Shown here: one piece after another, positions 44,938-54,586 of the stretch
Numbering within the stretch: position 1 is the stretch's first letter
Layout: each line of letters opens with the position of its first letter
DNA from: Clostridium sp.
Lineage (GTDB): Bacteria > Bacillota_I > Bacilli_A > RF39 > UBA660
Reading direction: 5' to 3'
NCBI GenBank assembly: GCA_023665725.1
Contig: JAMPDH010000004.1
Span: 1 to 64,000 of the forward strand
DNA length: 64,000 nucleotides
The notes under the pieces: model-generated
The model's input: the letters and a program-made list of their open reading frames with translations, nothing else
Told to the model about the DNA's origin: nothing
The model's database searches: none
Position numbers and translations under genes: made by a program

Positions 44938-45784
44938 TATGTATATTTATATACAAAATATTTTCATATTTTTCTTTTATTTTCTCTTCTACTTCATCTG
45001 TGATATTATGAGCAGCTTCCAAACTTATACTTTTATCCATTGTAAGAATTAAAGAAAGTCTACTATAAAACCCATACTTAGATAAAATTAATTCTTTTAT
45101 ATCTATAATACCATTAATACTTAAAATTAAACTTTTTAAAGAATCTAAAATTTCTTTATTTGTTTCTTGCTCACCAATTATTATACTTAAATTCTCTTTT
45201 AGTATATCATACCCTACTTTTATTATAAAAATACCAAGAACTATAGTCGCTATTAAATCTGCATAACCAAAGATAGGGTTAATATTATATAACTGCATAA
45301 TTAATACTGAAATTAATACAATTATGGAACTAATAACATCAGTTCTACTTTCATACCCACTAGATATCAATATATTGTTATTATAATTTTTACCTTTTTT
45401 TATTAAATAACAAGAAAGTATATACTTAAATATTATTGTTATTAAACTTACAACTACTACCAACATACTAGGTATTATTATTTTATCAGTGAAAGCATTT
45501 ATTATTAAAGACATACCTATAATTATAATAAAAACACTTATAATTATACTCGTTATATATTCTATTTTTCCATGACCATATGGATGTTTGTCATCGGCTG
45601 GTTTTTTACTTAAATGATTACCTATTATAGCAACAAAATCTGTAACTAGATCACTCAATGAATGTATTCCATCTGCAATAAGAGCATTTGAATACATAAA
45701 AATACCACAAAGTATTTTTATAACTACTAAAAATAAATTTGTAATTATGCTTTTTATAATTACTTTTGAAACATTATTATTCAT
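44924..45784 (-). CDS. Cation diffusion facilitator transporter
   Basis: 286 aa from the ATG at 45784. Six membrane helices with metal-site motifs ADGIHSLSDLVTDF and SRTDVISS, the HPYGHGKIEYI loop and a cytoplasmic C-terminal domain (IHMEPD end). These proton antiporters export Zn, Mn or Fe; the metal cannot be assigned. No SD is next to the ATG; an AAAAGGAG lies about 35 nt upstream, separated by a small AGTTAT/ATAACT hairpin, an odd layout. The 45785-45956 spacer holds nothing else obvious. Confidence 0.9.
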   Translation of the reverse strand: MNNNVSKVIIKSIITNLFLVVIKILCGIFMYSNALIADGIHSLSDLVTDFVAIIGNHLSKKPADDKHPYGHGKIEYITSIIISVFIIIIGMSLIINAFTDKIIIPSMLVVVVSLITIIFKYILSCYLIKKGKNYNNNILISSGYESRTDVISSIIVLISVLIMQLYNINPIFGYADLIATIVLGIFIIKVGYDILKENLSIIIGEQETNKEILDSLKSLILSINGIIDIKELILSKYGFYSRLSLILTMDKSISLEAAHNITDEVEEKIKEKYENILYINIHMEPD

Positions 45785-45956
45785 AATCAATATCAAGTTA
45801 TTTTTTTATAACTTTACTCCTTTTAATAATTTTATATATATTATATCTTTATTCCATATCAATATATTTTGCAACTACAAATATACCTTATTTTTAAATT
45901 ATTAAAAGTATATCATTTTTTTATAAAAATTAAAACAACGATTATTAAAAATTATT

Positions 45957-47099
45957 TTATGTTTTTGATTTATATCTTGTAATAACACTATTAATTAAAA
46001 CAAATAATACAGAAAAAAGGATAATAACCAACATATTTATAAAAATTGGTTGTAACGTTACTACATTTATATCTTCCATTTCTTTTAATAATTCATTAGA
46101 ATTTATATACCAATAATTAGGTAAAATATGTGCAATATCTAAAACATAGTGAGGAAGCCATTTAGCTTGAACGAAACCTCCAGATATAAAAGAAAAGCCT
46201 ATTGCTATTACATTAACAACACCTGTTAATATTTTTTTATCATTTATAAATTTACTTATTAAAAGTGCTAAAGTTAAAGAACAAAGTGTAAATAGTAGTA
46301 GATTAATTATATATATTAATCCCATTAGTGTAAACATAATATTTCCTAAAATAATGACCCCGAGTATAACAAAAAGAAACCAAACTATTATAGAATATAA
46401 AAGACTGGATAACAGTAGATACTTATTATAATTAATATTACTAATACTACTTACATCTATTTTTTTATCTATATTTGTTTCTTTAAAACTTGATAGTACT
46501 AAACAAACAATAAATATTACTGTAGTCATAATGCTATAACTTGCAAAATTAAAATAAAATGCTATATTACTAGTTTTAACAATATCTAATTTAGATTCAA
46601 TTTTAATATTAGATTTTTTATCTATATTATCATTTATTAATTCTATTAATTCATTTTCATCTGTTGATTTTGAGCTATAAATATTTTGAACTTGTATATA
46701 TCTAGATAAAATCATTTCAGCAAGACTTGATTTATAATCTCCTGTTTGTTTAACTACTATTTCAGGATTATGCCCTTTTAATATATCTCTTCCATAATTA
46801 GAAGGTATATCAATTATATAATTTATATCTTTATAAAATAATGCATCATCTATTAAATCTTCATTTTCTATATTTATGATATTACTATTACTTTCTATAT
46901 ATTTTATTAAATTATCAGTAATTAAATTTTTAGTATCATTATTAATTATTAATATATTTGGTTTAGTATCTATAAAATTTATTCCATTATCACTTGTTGA
47001 CATATATAAAGCTCCAAATAAAATTAATAATGCGGTATATAATATTATAGTTATCTTATATTTTTTTACAATACTCCAAAATGTTTTAAATACTATCAT
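45957..47099 (-). CDS. ABC-2 type exporter permease
   Basis: 380 aa. N-terminal helix, a large extracytoplasmic loop (residues about 40-185, SDNGINFIDTKPNILIINND), then five membrane helices: the YhgE/ABC-2 topology. SD AAGGAGA. It is the third gene of an exporter operon (ATPase, permease, permease) and probably pairs with the neighbour permease. Substrate unknown; this kind exports lipids, peptides or antibiotics. Confidence 0.85.
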   Translation of the reverse strand: MIVFKTFWSIVKKYKITIILYTALLILFGALYMSTSDNGINFIDTKPNILIINNDTKNLITDNLIKYIESNSNIINIENEDLIDDALFYKDINYIIDIPSNYGRDILKGHNPEIVVKQTGDYKSSLAEMILSRYIQVQNIYSSKSTDENELIELINDNIDKKSNIKIESKLDIVKTSNIAFYFNFASYSIMTTVIFIVCLVLSSFKETNIDKKIDVSSISNINYNKYLLLSSLLYSIIVWFLFVILGVIILGNIMFTLMGLIYIINLLLFTLCSLTLALLISKFINDKKILTGVVNVIAIGFSFISGGFVQAKWLPHYVLDIAHILPNYWYINSNELLKEMEDINVVTLQPIFINMLVIILFSVLFVLINSVITRYKSKT

Positions 47100-48262
47100 A
47101 TCTTTGTCTCCTTAATCCTTTATAAGATATAGCAATCATAAGACACGAAAAAGCAAAGATACTTAATACATTAAACATAAATCTATCTAATATAATAATA
47201 CAATGAATAAAATGCATCTGTTATTATTGCACATGGATTAATTTTATTAAGAAGTGGAATATTTTTATCTATTACATACTTCATTGTTATTCCCATCATT
47301 CCTGATAAAAAGCAAAATAGCATTGTAATCGCAATCAAAATTCCTATTTTCACAGTTTCATTTGCTTTTATAAGCGTTGAAATTGTAATTCCAAATGTTA
47401 GTCCAGCAAATACTGCTAAAAATATAAATAATATTGGAATTATTAAATTAGTTCCATAATCTACTTTTAAAACCAATAAAGTAAATATAAATAATATTAA
47501 AACTCCTATAAGTCCTAGTACATAACTTGCACTTAAACTACCTAGTAATGATTTTACTTTACTTTCTGGTGATACAAAAGTTCTTTTTCCTACACTACTA
47601 GAAGAAGCTAATTTATAATTTGTCACAACCATTGATAATATTCCACTATATAAGCAAGACAAAGCAATTAGTGTATAATATTCTATCATTGTATAATTCA
47701 TATTTTTATTAGATATATCATTTAAATTAACCATATCAGTTTGAATTAAATCTAATATATCATTTTTTATTTTTTCATGATCAATAGTATAATTTTCTTG
47801 TTCTAATTGTTTATCAATTTCTTTTATAGATAAAGTATGTAATAATATATTATTACTCATTATTTTATCAACTATATTTCTTAGTATTGTTTCATATATA
47901 CCACTAGATTTTACGGTTATATTAATATCATCATTATTAAATGTAATATATCCTATAACTGAATTATCTTTTAATAAATTTTCTGCTTCATCTAAATTAA
48001 CATATGATATATTAAATAATCTATCTTCATTTTGCGGATCACTTAGTGTTTTAAAAGCATTTATATATATTTCATTATTATTAAAATCATCACTTTCTAC
48101 AATAGCTAAGTTTATTATATTTAGTTTTTGGTTATCTTCTAAATCACTGAAAGCCATATTGAAAAAAATACCTAGAATAATCGGAAATGCGAATACCCAA
48201 AATATTAACATTTTATTTCTTAATAAAGTTTTTAAAGAATATTTAAAATTATGAAAAAACAT
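47086..48262 (-). pseudogene. ABC-2 type permease, frameshifted near its C-terminus
   Basis: The open frame runs 48262-47183 (359 aa), with helices and outer loop as in its neighbour, and stops after DAFYSLYYYIR. In the next frame from about 47190 the sequence continues LDRFMFNVLSIFAFSCLMIAIS then YKGLRRQRYDSI, ending at 47086 and overlapping the next start. That is the missing last membrane helix of this family. One surplus base around 47191 explains it. The product may be nonfunctional or the break may be a sequencing error in this AT-rich tract. It overlaps the ATPase stop. Confidence 0.8.
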
Positions 48263-49200
48263 TAATCTCTTAGTTCCTTACCAGTAAGTTTTAGAAAAAC
48301 ATCATTTAATGTTGGTCTTTCAGAAAATATTTTATTATAGGATATTTTACTTTCCTTTAAAAAATTTATAAGTTCCTCTAAATTATTTTTACCCTTTTTA
48401 TATGTAATAACTAAATTATTTCTATTTACTATAATATTATCTACATTAGGAAGGATTTTAATATATTCTATTATACTTTTATTAAATGAATTTACATCTA
48501 TGGTTATTTTTTCTTCTGTTTTAGAAATTTTTATTAACTTTTCTAAGGTGCCAGTTGCTAAAACTTTACCCTCATTAAGTATAATAATTCTATCACAAAG
48601 TATTTCTACCTCTTCCATATAGTGTGTTGTATAAATAATAGTAGCGCCATTATCTCTTAATTTTTTTATTCCGTCTAATATATTGTTTCTACTTTGTGGA
48701 TCTACTGCTACGGTTGGTTCATCTAAAAATATTATTTTTGGTTTATGCGCTATACCGCAAGCAATATTAAGCCTTCTAAGTAAACCTCCTGATAATTGTT
48801 TTGGATAAAATTTTTTATAATTTTGTAAACCTACCAGTTCTAAAGCATCTTCTATGTATTTTTTTCTAGTAATTTTATCAGTTACATAAAGTCCACAAAA
48901 ATAATCGATATTTTCATATACTGTTAATTCTTGAAATACTGCAACTTCTTGAAATATAACTCCAATTTGCCTTTTAATGTCATATGAAGATGGCGTCATA
49001 GTCTTATTAAAAATTTTTACTATTCCTTTATCATATTTTAAAAGTTGTAAAATACAATTTATGGTTGTAGATTTACCACTACCATTTGGACCAAGTAATC
49101 CTAATATTTCACCTTTTTTAACTTCAAAAGACAAATTATCTATTGCTTTTCTATTTTTATATTTTTTTGTTAACTCTTTTATTTCTATTATGTTGTCCAT
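48262..49200 (-). CDS. ABC transporter ATP-binding protein
   Basis: 312 aa. Walker A LLGPNGSGKSTT, Q-loop VIFQEVAVFQELTVYEN, signature LSGGLLRRLN, Walker B IIFLDEPTVAVDP, H-loop TTHYMEE; then a C-terminal accessory domain. DrrA/CcmA-like exporter ATPase. Start at 49200 preferred on spacing from AAGGGG (49206 also possible). Operon with two ABC-2 permeases. Confidence 0.92.
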   Translation of the reverse strand: MDNIIEIKELTKKYKNRKAIDNLSFEVKKGEILGLLGPNGSGKSTTINCILQLLKYDKGIVKIFNKTMTPSSYDIKRQIGVIFQEVAVFQELTVYENIDYFCGLYVTDKITRKKYIEDALELVGLQNYKKFYPKQLSGGLLRRLNIACGIAHKPKIIFLDEPTVAVDPQSRNNILDGIKKLRDNGATIIYTTHYMEEVEILCDRIIILNEGKVLATGTLEKLIKISKTEEKITIDVNSFNKSIIEYIKILPNVDNIIVNRNNLVITYKKGKNNLEELINFLKESKISYNKIFSERPTLNDVFLKLTGKELRD

Positions 49201-49270
49201 ATACATTTTCCCCTTATATTCAAAATATCTATATTCAGTAGTATATGAATTTATTACAATAACTTTTAAG

Positions 49271-49295
49271 AAAAAAAAGATATGATTTCATACCT
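49271..49295 (-). terminator. Terminator between the DUF4097 and ABC operons
   Basis: Minus strand GGTATGA/TCATATC arms then eight Ts, directly after the DUF4097 stop. Confidence 0.8.
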
Positions 49296-49296
49296 T

Positions 49297-50166
49297 TTAA
49301 TTACTAACCTTAATATCTCCACAACTATTTTCTATTTTTAATATAATATCAGAATTATGATTTTTTCCGATTTTTACATTTCCTAAATCTGTTTTAGCAT
49401 CTATAAAGACTTCATTTATTGTTCCTATTTTTATATTACCTAAATCATCTTTTATAAATGAGTTTTTATTTAAATTAACTTCATTAATTTCTATATCACC
49501 GCAGTTATTAGTTATATCTAGATAATTACCAACTTTATTTATATCTATATCCCCATAATTATTGTCTACGGTTACATCACTAGCATATCCAATTTTTATA
49601 TCTCCTGCTTTTTCCTTCATATTTAATATTTCAGCCTTATTTACATCTATATCTCCATAATTATTACTTATAGTAACATTATAACCATTTATAACTTTTA
49701 CATCACCACAGTCTTCTTCTATATTTATATATGCATTATTTAAATCTCCTATATCTATATCTCCATAATTATTAATTATTTCTATATTTCCATTGTAGTT
49801 TTGTGGCACATATACTTCTATTTTTTGAATAGATGTATTAAAACAAAAAAATCTACATGGTTGTTGTTTTGATATTACTGATAATTTATCGCTATTCTCC
49901 TCCACATTAGTACTTTCTTTATCTCCATAAACCACAACTCTAAAATTATCATTAGTTGGCAATACAGAAATATCTCCTGCATTTGACTTTATGTAAATTT
50001 CTTTAAAGTCTTTATCATAAATTTCATCTACAACTAACTCTGTACTAACTCTATGTCCAAATAAAAATCTAGTTTTATCATTCATACCCATAACCATAAA
50101 AACTATCAAAGCAATACATATGATGGATAATAAAACAATTAAAAATATAGTTAATTTTTTATTCAT
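49297..50166 (-). CDS. Membrane-anchored DUF4097 beta-repeat protein
   Basis: 289 aa. One N-terminal membrane helix then, from residue 45, a beta-solenoid of about 20-residue repeats around NYGDIDI, CGDVKV, AGDIKIG, CGDIEI and LGNIKIG. DUF4097 (LiaG-like) proteins sit at the cell surface and often accompany envelope-stress systems. Its start overlaps the stop of the XRE gene (ATGA), so translation is coupled. The repeat is also visible in the DNA. Confidence 0.85.
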   Translation of the reverse strand: MNKKLTIFLIVLLSIICIALIVFMVMGMNDKTRFLFGHRVSTELVVDEIYDKDFKEIYIKSNAGDISVLPTNDNFRVVVYGDKESTNVEENSDKLSVISKQQPCRFFCFNTSIQKIEVYVPQNYNGNIEIINNYGDIDIGDLNNAYINIEEDCGDVKVINGYNVTISNNYGDIDVNKAEILNMKEKAGDIKIGYASDVTVDNNYGDIDINKVGNYLDITNNCGDIEINEVNLNKNSFIKDDLGNIKIGTINEVFIDAKTDLGNVKIGKNHNSDIILKIENSCGDIKVSN

Positions 50167-50774
50167 TTTTCTTCTCCTTTCATTATAAATATTAATTTTA
50201 AGATTTCACATATTAGAGCATAAACAATCCAAATAATCCATGTTATATGCCATGCCATCGTAATAAAACTAATTAGCAAATATATAATTACCGTTATAAT
50301 TGAAAGTATGCTTTCAATTTGTTTTCTTAATGCGTTTTTATTTTCTTTAGTTTTTTCTTTTTTATAAACTATACAAGTATAAATAATTACAGATGTTGCT
50401 ACACCACAAATAATTAAAAATATTGCTGATGCAACAACTGGATTAAACATTAAAACTGGAATTGTTATCATTATCCAAGCTATTGCTACAAAGTATAATA
50501 ATATTCCTACCCCTATACCAATTGCTCGTTTATGTTTGACTGATTCATTTTCATTCGAACGTCTCGCATCATCATTTTTTTCTCCAGTAAGTAATTCATT
50601 TGGTGTAATATCATATAAATCACAAAGTGGTGTTATTCTATCAAAGTCTGGCGTAGATTGATCTGTTTCCCATTTAGAAATTGTTTGTCTTGAAACATTT
50701 AGTTTTTCTGCAACCTCTTCCTGTGATAATTGTTTTTTCTTTCTCAATTCTAAAAGTCTTTGACCTAAATTCAT
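50163..50774 (-). CDS. XRE-family regulator with membrane domain
   Basis: 203 aa. HTH at residues 5-60 (LGQRLLELRKKKQLSQEEVAEKLNVSRQTISKWE) and four membrane helices in the C-terminal half. Membrane-bound XRE proteins of this kind regulate neighbouring envelope genes; the DUF4097 gene and perhaps the ABC exporter are candidates. SD GAGGAAGAGGAGG. Possible promoter: TATAAT near 50800 with TAGACT 17 bp upstream. Confidence 0.88.
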   Translation of the reverse strand: MNLGQRLLELRKKKQLSQEEVAEKLNVSRQTISKWETDQSTPDFDRITPLCDLYDITPNELLTGEKNDDARRSNENESVKHKRAIGIGVGILLYFVAIAWIMITIPVLMFNPVVASAIFLIICGVATSVIIYTCIVYKKEKTKENKNALRKQIESILSIITVIIYLLISFITMAWHITWIIWIVYALICEILKLIFIMKGEEK

Positions 50775-50938
50775 AATACTATCCTCCTCTTCCTCATAAA
50801 TTATAGTTTTTTTTAAAGTTGCAGTCTATCTATTTGAGTTGGAAATTTGTCAACTAGGTTTAACATTTTACTGTTTTACTTCTAATTTATAATATTCATA
50901 TATTTAGATAATACTAGTATAACATATATTTAAAAAAG

Positions 50939-50961
50939 ACTTAATAAAAAACTTATTAAGT
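50939..50961. repeat. Inverted repeat in the 50.8-51.2 kb spacer
   Basis: Perfect 9-bp arms ACTTAATAA and TTATTAAGT with an AAAAC loop. No gene reads into it clearly; role unknown. The rest of the 405-bp spacer holds the XRE promoter region and the coding remnant at 51027-51170. Confidence 0.5.
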
Positions 50962-51026
50962 TTATTTATATATACTTTTATTTAGTTTTTGTCATTGTTT
51001 TTTATACATACTTATATTATCATTAA

Positions 51027-51170
51027 TACTTGTCGATTAACATAATGTGATATACTTGCCAAGTACAATGACCAAAATCTTTATCTAATGCATTTATACA
51101 ACCATATTAACTACTAGCACATTCTTCTTTTAGTATAACAGATTTAGAATTTTTTTCATTTACTTCATAC
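51027..51170 (-). pseudogene. Possible decayed coding remnant
   Basis: One minus frame reads SVILKEECASS, a stop, then YGCINALDKDFGHCTWQVYHIMLID, which looks coding (Cys, Trp, His, Tyr rich) but has no start or full frame. It sits just downstream of the lipoprotein-like gene in an accessory region. Not recognised. Confidence 0.3.
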
Positions 51171-51179
51171 TCTTATTCA

Positions 51180-52757
51180 TTATTTTCTTACAAAAGTTGT
51201 AGAAACACCACAATCAAAATTATTACTTCCTAAATAACCAATCAAAGTATGTAATTTTTTATCATCAACTTGAAATGATATGTACTCAGGCATATCTAGT
51301 TTGTCTCCATCTAATATGGAAAATGAATTAATATAAATAATCACGTCATCATCAGTATAATCAGTAGTAGCAAATCCATAATTACCAGTATATAGAGACC
51401 ATCCACCACAATAATTGATATTAACTCGGGCCTTATTATTTTCTAATAACTCAACATATGATGTACTTGCATATTCACTTCCTGTACCAACATACTTACC
51501 TAAATATTGTTTACTACGATCTACTTCTATAGTTTTCCAATCCCATTTGGAATAGTCAAGTTTCCTACCAAAAAAGGAAATTATATCATTAAAATCAGTT
51601 TCAGAAATACTTATTTCGTTTTGATTTTCATCGTACTTTAAATATTCTGGACCATAAACCCAACTATCATAATAAAGAATATATTTAAAATCTTTCCAAT
51701 TGGAAACCTTTTGTTTAATTGATTTTACATTTCCAAGATATTTATATATATCATTACGGGCCCCTCCACCAATATAAATAGATACCTGACCATTTTCATA
51801 TATATCAGATATGTCATTATATTTTAATTGTCCAATAGCAGGTACAGCTCTATTTCCATCTAAATAATAAATTTCAAAAGGATTAGGCACATTATAATCT
51901 TCAGCTAAAATAAGTTCGTCAATGCCATCACCATTCACATCATATAAAGTGTAATAATACTTATTACCAGCATAATTCTCATTAATTGTTACCCCGACGC
52001 TTAGTTTATCATCTTTAGATGAATAAGATAACACTTGTCTATACTTGTCTATAATTTCATCATACGCTTTTTTTTGATTATTCTGCTTTTGTTCCAAAGA
52101 AGATATTTTTGTCTTACACACTAAATCACCTAAACCAGTATATTTATTATAATCAATATCAATAATACCTTCTGATGTTGCGTTATTTTTAATGTTATTA
52201 TAAATTGATGGATATATTAAGATAAATCCAAAATTATCATAAGTAAAACTATCTTTAGTTTGTTCAGTCTTTATTGATTTATTAAGTATAGATTCAACAC
52301 TTTTCCCTCCATCACTATATAACTCTTTATTTAAAGTAAATTGGTTATTGTTAATATTATATATAATATATTCTATCTCTTTACCATCTGCAGTTAAATA
52401 TAATTTTATAATATTATTATCTTTAACTATATAATTATTAGACCCAAATTCTTCAAATAAATTTTTTCTAAAATCACTAATATTAACGTTGTCAACATCT
52501 ATAGAACTTTCATAAGTAGCTAGTTTTTTAAGCCATTCTTTAATTGCATCATCATTATCAAAACTTTGACCATTATACATTAACTCACAACTATAGGTAC
52601 CGTCCGGTAGAACTTTAGAATCAGATGTTTCATTAGATAAATTACTATTATTAAAAATCAATAAGGTTGTTATACCTCCTATAATAGTAGTGCCAATGAT
52701 TATTGTTACTAGTAAGTGGCTTTTAATCCAATAACCCATATTTATAAAAATTTTCAT
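51180..52757 (-). CDS. Membrane-anchored protein of unknown function with a calcium-loop-like motif
   Basis: 525 aa; SD GGAGG. One N-terminal membrane helix (LLVTIIIGTTIIGGITTLLIF), so most of the protein is outside. A segment DVNGDGIDELILAED (around residue 275) matches the VCBS/EF-hand-like D-x-N-x-D-G loop seen in bacterial surface proteins. The C-terminal 120 residues (QYLGKYVGTGSEYASTSYVELLENNKARV) resemble a small beta-barrel lipocalin-like domain. Not otherwise recognised. It stands alone, behind a 418-bp spacer with repeat A. Confidence 0.6.
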   Translation of the reverse strand: MKIFINMGYWIKSHLLVTIIIGTTIIGGITTLLIFNNSNLSNETSDSKVLPDGTYSCELMYNGQSFDNDDAIKEWLKKLATYESSIDVDNVNISDFRKNLFEEFGSNNYIVKDNNIIKLYLTADGKEIEYIIYNINNNQFTLNKELYSDGGKSVESILNKSIKTEQTKDSFTYDNFGFILIYPSIYNNIKNNATSEGIIDIDYNKYTGLGDLVCKTKISSLEQKQNNQKKAYDEIIDKYRQVLSYSSKDDKLSVGVTINENYAGNKYYYTLYDVNGDGIDELILAEDYNVPNPFEIYYLDGNRAVPAIGQLKYNDISDIYENGQVSIYIGGGARNDIYKYLGNVKSIKQKVSNWKDFKYILYYDSWVYGPEYLKYDENQNEISISETDFNDIISFFGRKLDYSKWDWKTIEVDRSKQYLGKYVGTGSEYASTSYVELLENNKARVNINYCGGWSLYTGNYGFATTDYTDDDVIIYINSFSILDGDKLDMPEYISFQVDDKKLHTLIGYLGSNNFDCGVSTTFVRK

Positions 52758-52970
52758 GATACGCCTCCAATCATTGATAAGTCTTTGGTTTTATATATTT
52801 AATATTAAGATTAACTAAACTAATTTTTTTGTACCATCTCTTTAAATTATTTATCAATTATTTCATTTTTTATTGATAAATCATATTTAACCAATCTTTT
52901 CAAATATAAAATAAGTTCTAATTTATGTAATTATTATAACATTGTAAAAATAAAATTTCTATAATGTTTA

Positions 52971-53165
52971 GTTATATTTTAATTCATAATAGCAAAAATG
53001 GAGCCATAAGGCTCCTTCAGGGGGCGAAATTTTTTCTTACCTTTTTTGCTTAAAACTTCACTTTTCCCTTATTTTTAGTCTAATTTTGTTTATTTTTAAT
53101 TAATAATAATTAAAAAGTTTTAATAAAAATTTAGAATTTTAATACCTAATTATTACCTAAATTTT
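52971..53165 (-). repeat. Dispersed repeat A with terminator hairpin
   Basis: About 195 bp, closely matching repeat B (54390-54586) in the same orientation. On the minus strand it runs from TTAGGTAATAATTAGG just after the cupin stop to CCCCCTGAAGGAGCC-TTAT-GGCTCC (hairpin 53000-53015) and ATTTTTG. The remaining bases to 52757 show only AT-rich sequence. Confidence 0.8.
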
Positions 53166-53175
53166 ATATTGTAAT

Positions 53176-53520
53176 TTATTTAACAATTTTATGTTGTTCT
53201 TTATTCCAAGCAGGAGCGCAAGACATAGAAACAACACAGTATGTTGAATCCCAATAATATTTTTCATTTGAATCTATTAAAATAGAATCTCCTTTTTCAA
53301 ACTTAATACAATCATTTTCAAAATATAATTTTCCGTTTCCATCAAGAACATAAATTAATTCTTTGCTAATAGTATTTACACAATAATTATTTTCTGGGTA
53401 TCTTCCTGTTATAGTTGCTACACCTAAATCAATATCTTTATCATTAAATGAATATTCTAATGTCTTACATTTATCATTATTTGCACCTTTAATGGCATTA
53501 TAACTTTTTATAACTTGCAT
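53176..53520 (-). CDS. Small cupin-domain protein
   Basis: 114 aa single-domain cupin (KELIYVLDGNGKLYFENDCIKFEKGDSILIDSNEKYYW). Metal-binding histidines of classical cupins are missing, so a binding rather than enzymatic role is likely. Second gene of a fic-cupin pair, followed at once by repeat A. SD GTGAGG. Confidence 0.8.
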   Translation of the reverse strand: MQVIKSYNAIKGANNDKCKTLEYSFNDKDIDLGVATITGRYPENNYCVNTISKELIYVLDGNGKLYFENDCIKFEKGDSILIDSNEKYYWDSTYCVVSMSCAPAWNKEQHKIVK

Positions 53521-53544
53521 TTTATGACCTCACTTTCATAATTA

Positions 53545-54231
53545 TTAATTATTACTATCTTTATTATTTAAGTCTATTCCATCAATACAATTTTCATAAA
53601 TCCATTGTTTTAAATCTATCATATCTCCACTTTCATAATACCTAATTAGCTTTTCATAGAATGTTGGTTGATCATCTTGTGCAATGGTTATAATTCCACA
53701 TCCATTATCAATCATTATTTTATTTGCAAATAACATAGCAACTCTTTTATTTCCATCAATAAACATTTGTCTTCTCATTACTGATAACATTATTTCAATA
53801 GCAATTTCAGTTTTAGTTTTTTCCGGCTGATTTAATAATAACTCTAATTCTTCTTTTATTTGACTTTCTATTGGAAATTGAGGTTTCCATTTAGTACCAC
53901 CTATATTTACAGATGTAGTTCTAATTCTTCCTAATTCTTGATCTAGTACTAACTTATCTGCAACTAATTTATGAATGTGACATAAAGCATTATAATCGTA
54001 TTCAATGTCATCGTTTTCTAAAATAAATTGCCATGCATATTTTAAATTATTAATAGCAATTATTTTATCAACAGTTAAACCATTTACAACTCCACCATCA
54101 TATATAGCTTGTGTTTCAGGATAGGTTACTCCAATACCCTCTAAATTAGCACTTTTCCATATATAATCTACTATATTTCTTTTAACAATAAACACATTTT
54201 GCTCTCTTGTTAAATTAAATTTATTTTCCAT
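53545..54231 (-). CDS. Fic-domain protein with altered active site
   Basis: 228 aa. The Fic loop reads RRQMFIDGNKRVA (Gln155-Met-Phe instead of the usual His-Pro-Phe), keeping DGNKR for nucleotide binding. The N-terminus has SANLEG (27-32), matching the inhibitory-helix motif (S/T)xxxE(G/N) with Glu31. Fic enzymes transfer AMP or other groups from nucleotides to proteins; without the catalytic His the reaction is uncertain. Cotranscribed with a cupin gene. The pair is flanked by long repeats A and B, suggesting a mobile cassette. Confidence 0.85.
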   Translation of the reverse strand: MENKFNLTREQNVFIVKRNIVDYIWKSANLEGIGVTYPETQAIYDGGVVNGLTVDKIIAINNLKYAWQFILENDDIEYDYNALCHIHKLVADKLVLDQELGRIRTTSVNIGGTKWKPQFPIESQIKEELELLLNQPEKTKTEIAIEIMLSVMRRQMFIDGNKRVAMLFANKIMIDNGCGIITIAQDDQPTFYEKLIRYYESGDMIDLKQWIYENCIDGIDLNNKDSNN

Positions 54232-54249
54232 GACTTTTTTCCTTTCTAC

Positions 54250-54281
54250 AAATTGGTCAGTTACGACTGACCAATTTTTTT
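54250..54281 (+). terminator. Strong hairpin in the fic leader (terminator on the plus strand)
   Basis: Perfect 12-bp arms AAATTGGTCAGT/ACTGACCAATTT with a TACG loop; the T-run follows on the plus strand. No plus-strand gene precedes it. On the minus strand it is a stable stem between the likely fic promoter (TATAAT near 54315) and the SD. Confidence 0.6.
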
Positions 54282-54389
54282 ATATTAAATAGTTAATAAA
54301 TCTACATAAATATTATATCATTCTAACTAAAAAATTCCTATTATTTTAAATGTGATTTTGTAACAAATTAATCTTTTTTAAACCTTTTC

Positions 54390-54586
54390 GTGATATTTTA
54401 ATTCAAAACAACAAAAATGGAGCCATAAGGCTCCTTCAGGGGGCGAAATTTTTTCAGTTCTTTTTGAAACAATTTTTCACTTTTCCCTTAATTTTAGTTT
54501 AATTTTGCTTATTTTTAATTAATAATGATTAGAAAGTTTTAATAAAAATCTAGAATTTTAATACCTAATTATTACCTAAAATTTTA
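54390..54586 (-). repeat. Dispersed repeat B with terminator hairpin
   Basis: Copy of repeat A, beginning at the stop of the DUF1016 gene and ending beyond the shared hairpin (54419-54434). A and B match over nearly their whole length with scattered differences; together they bracket fic and cupin. Confidence 0.8.
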
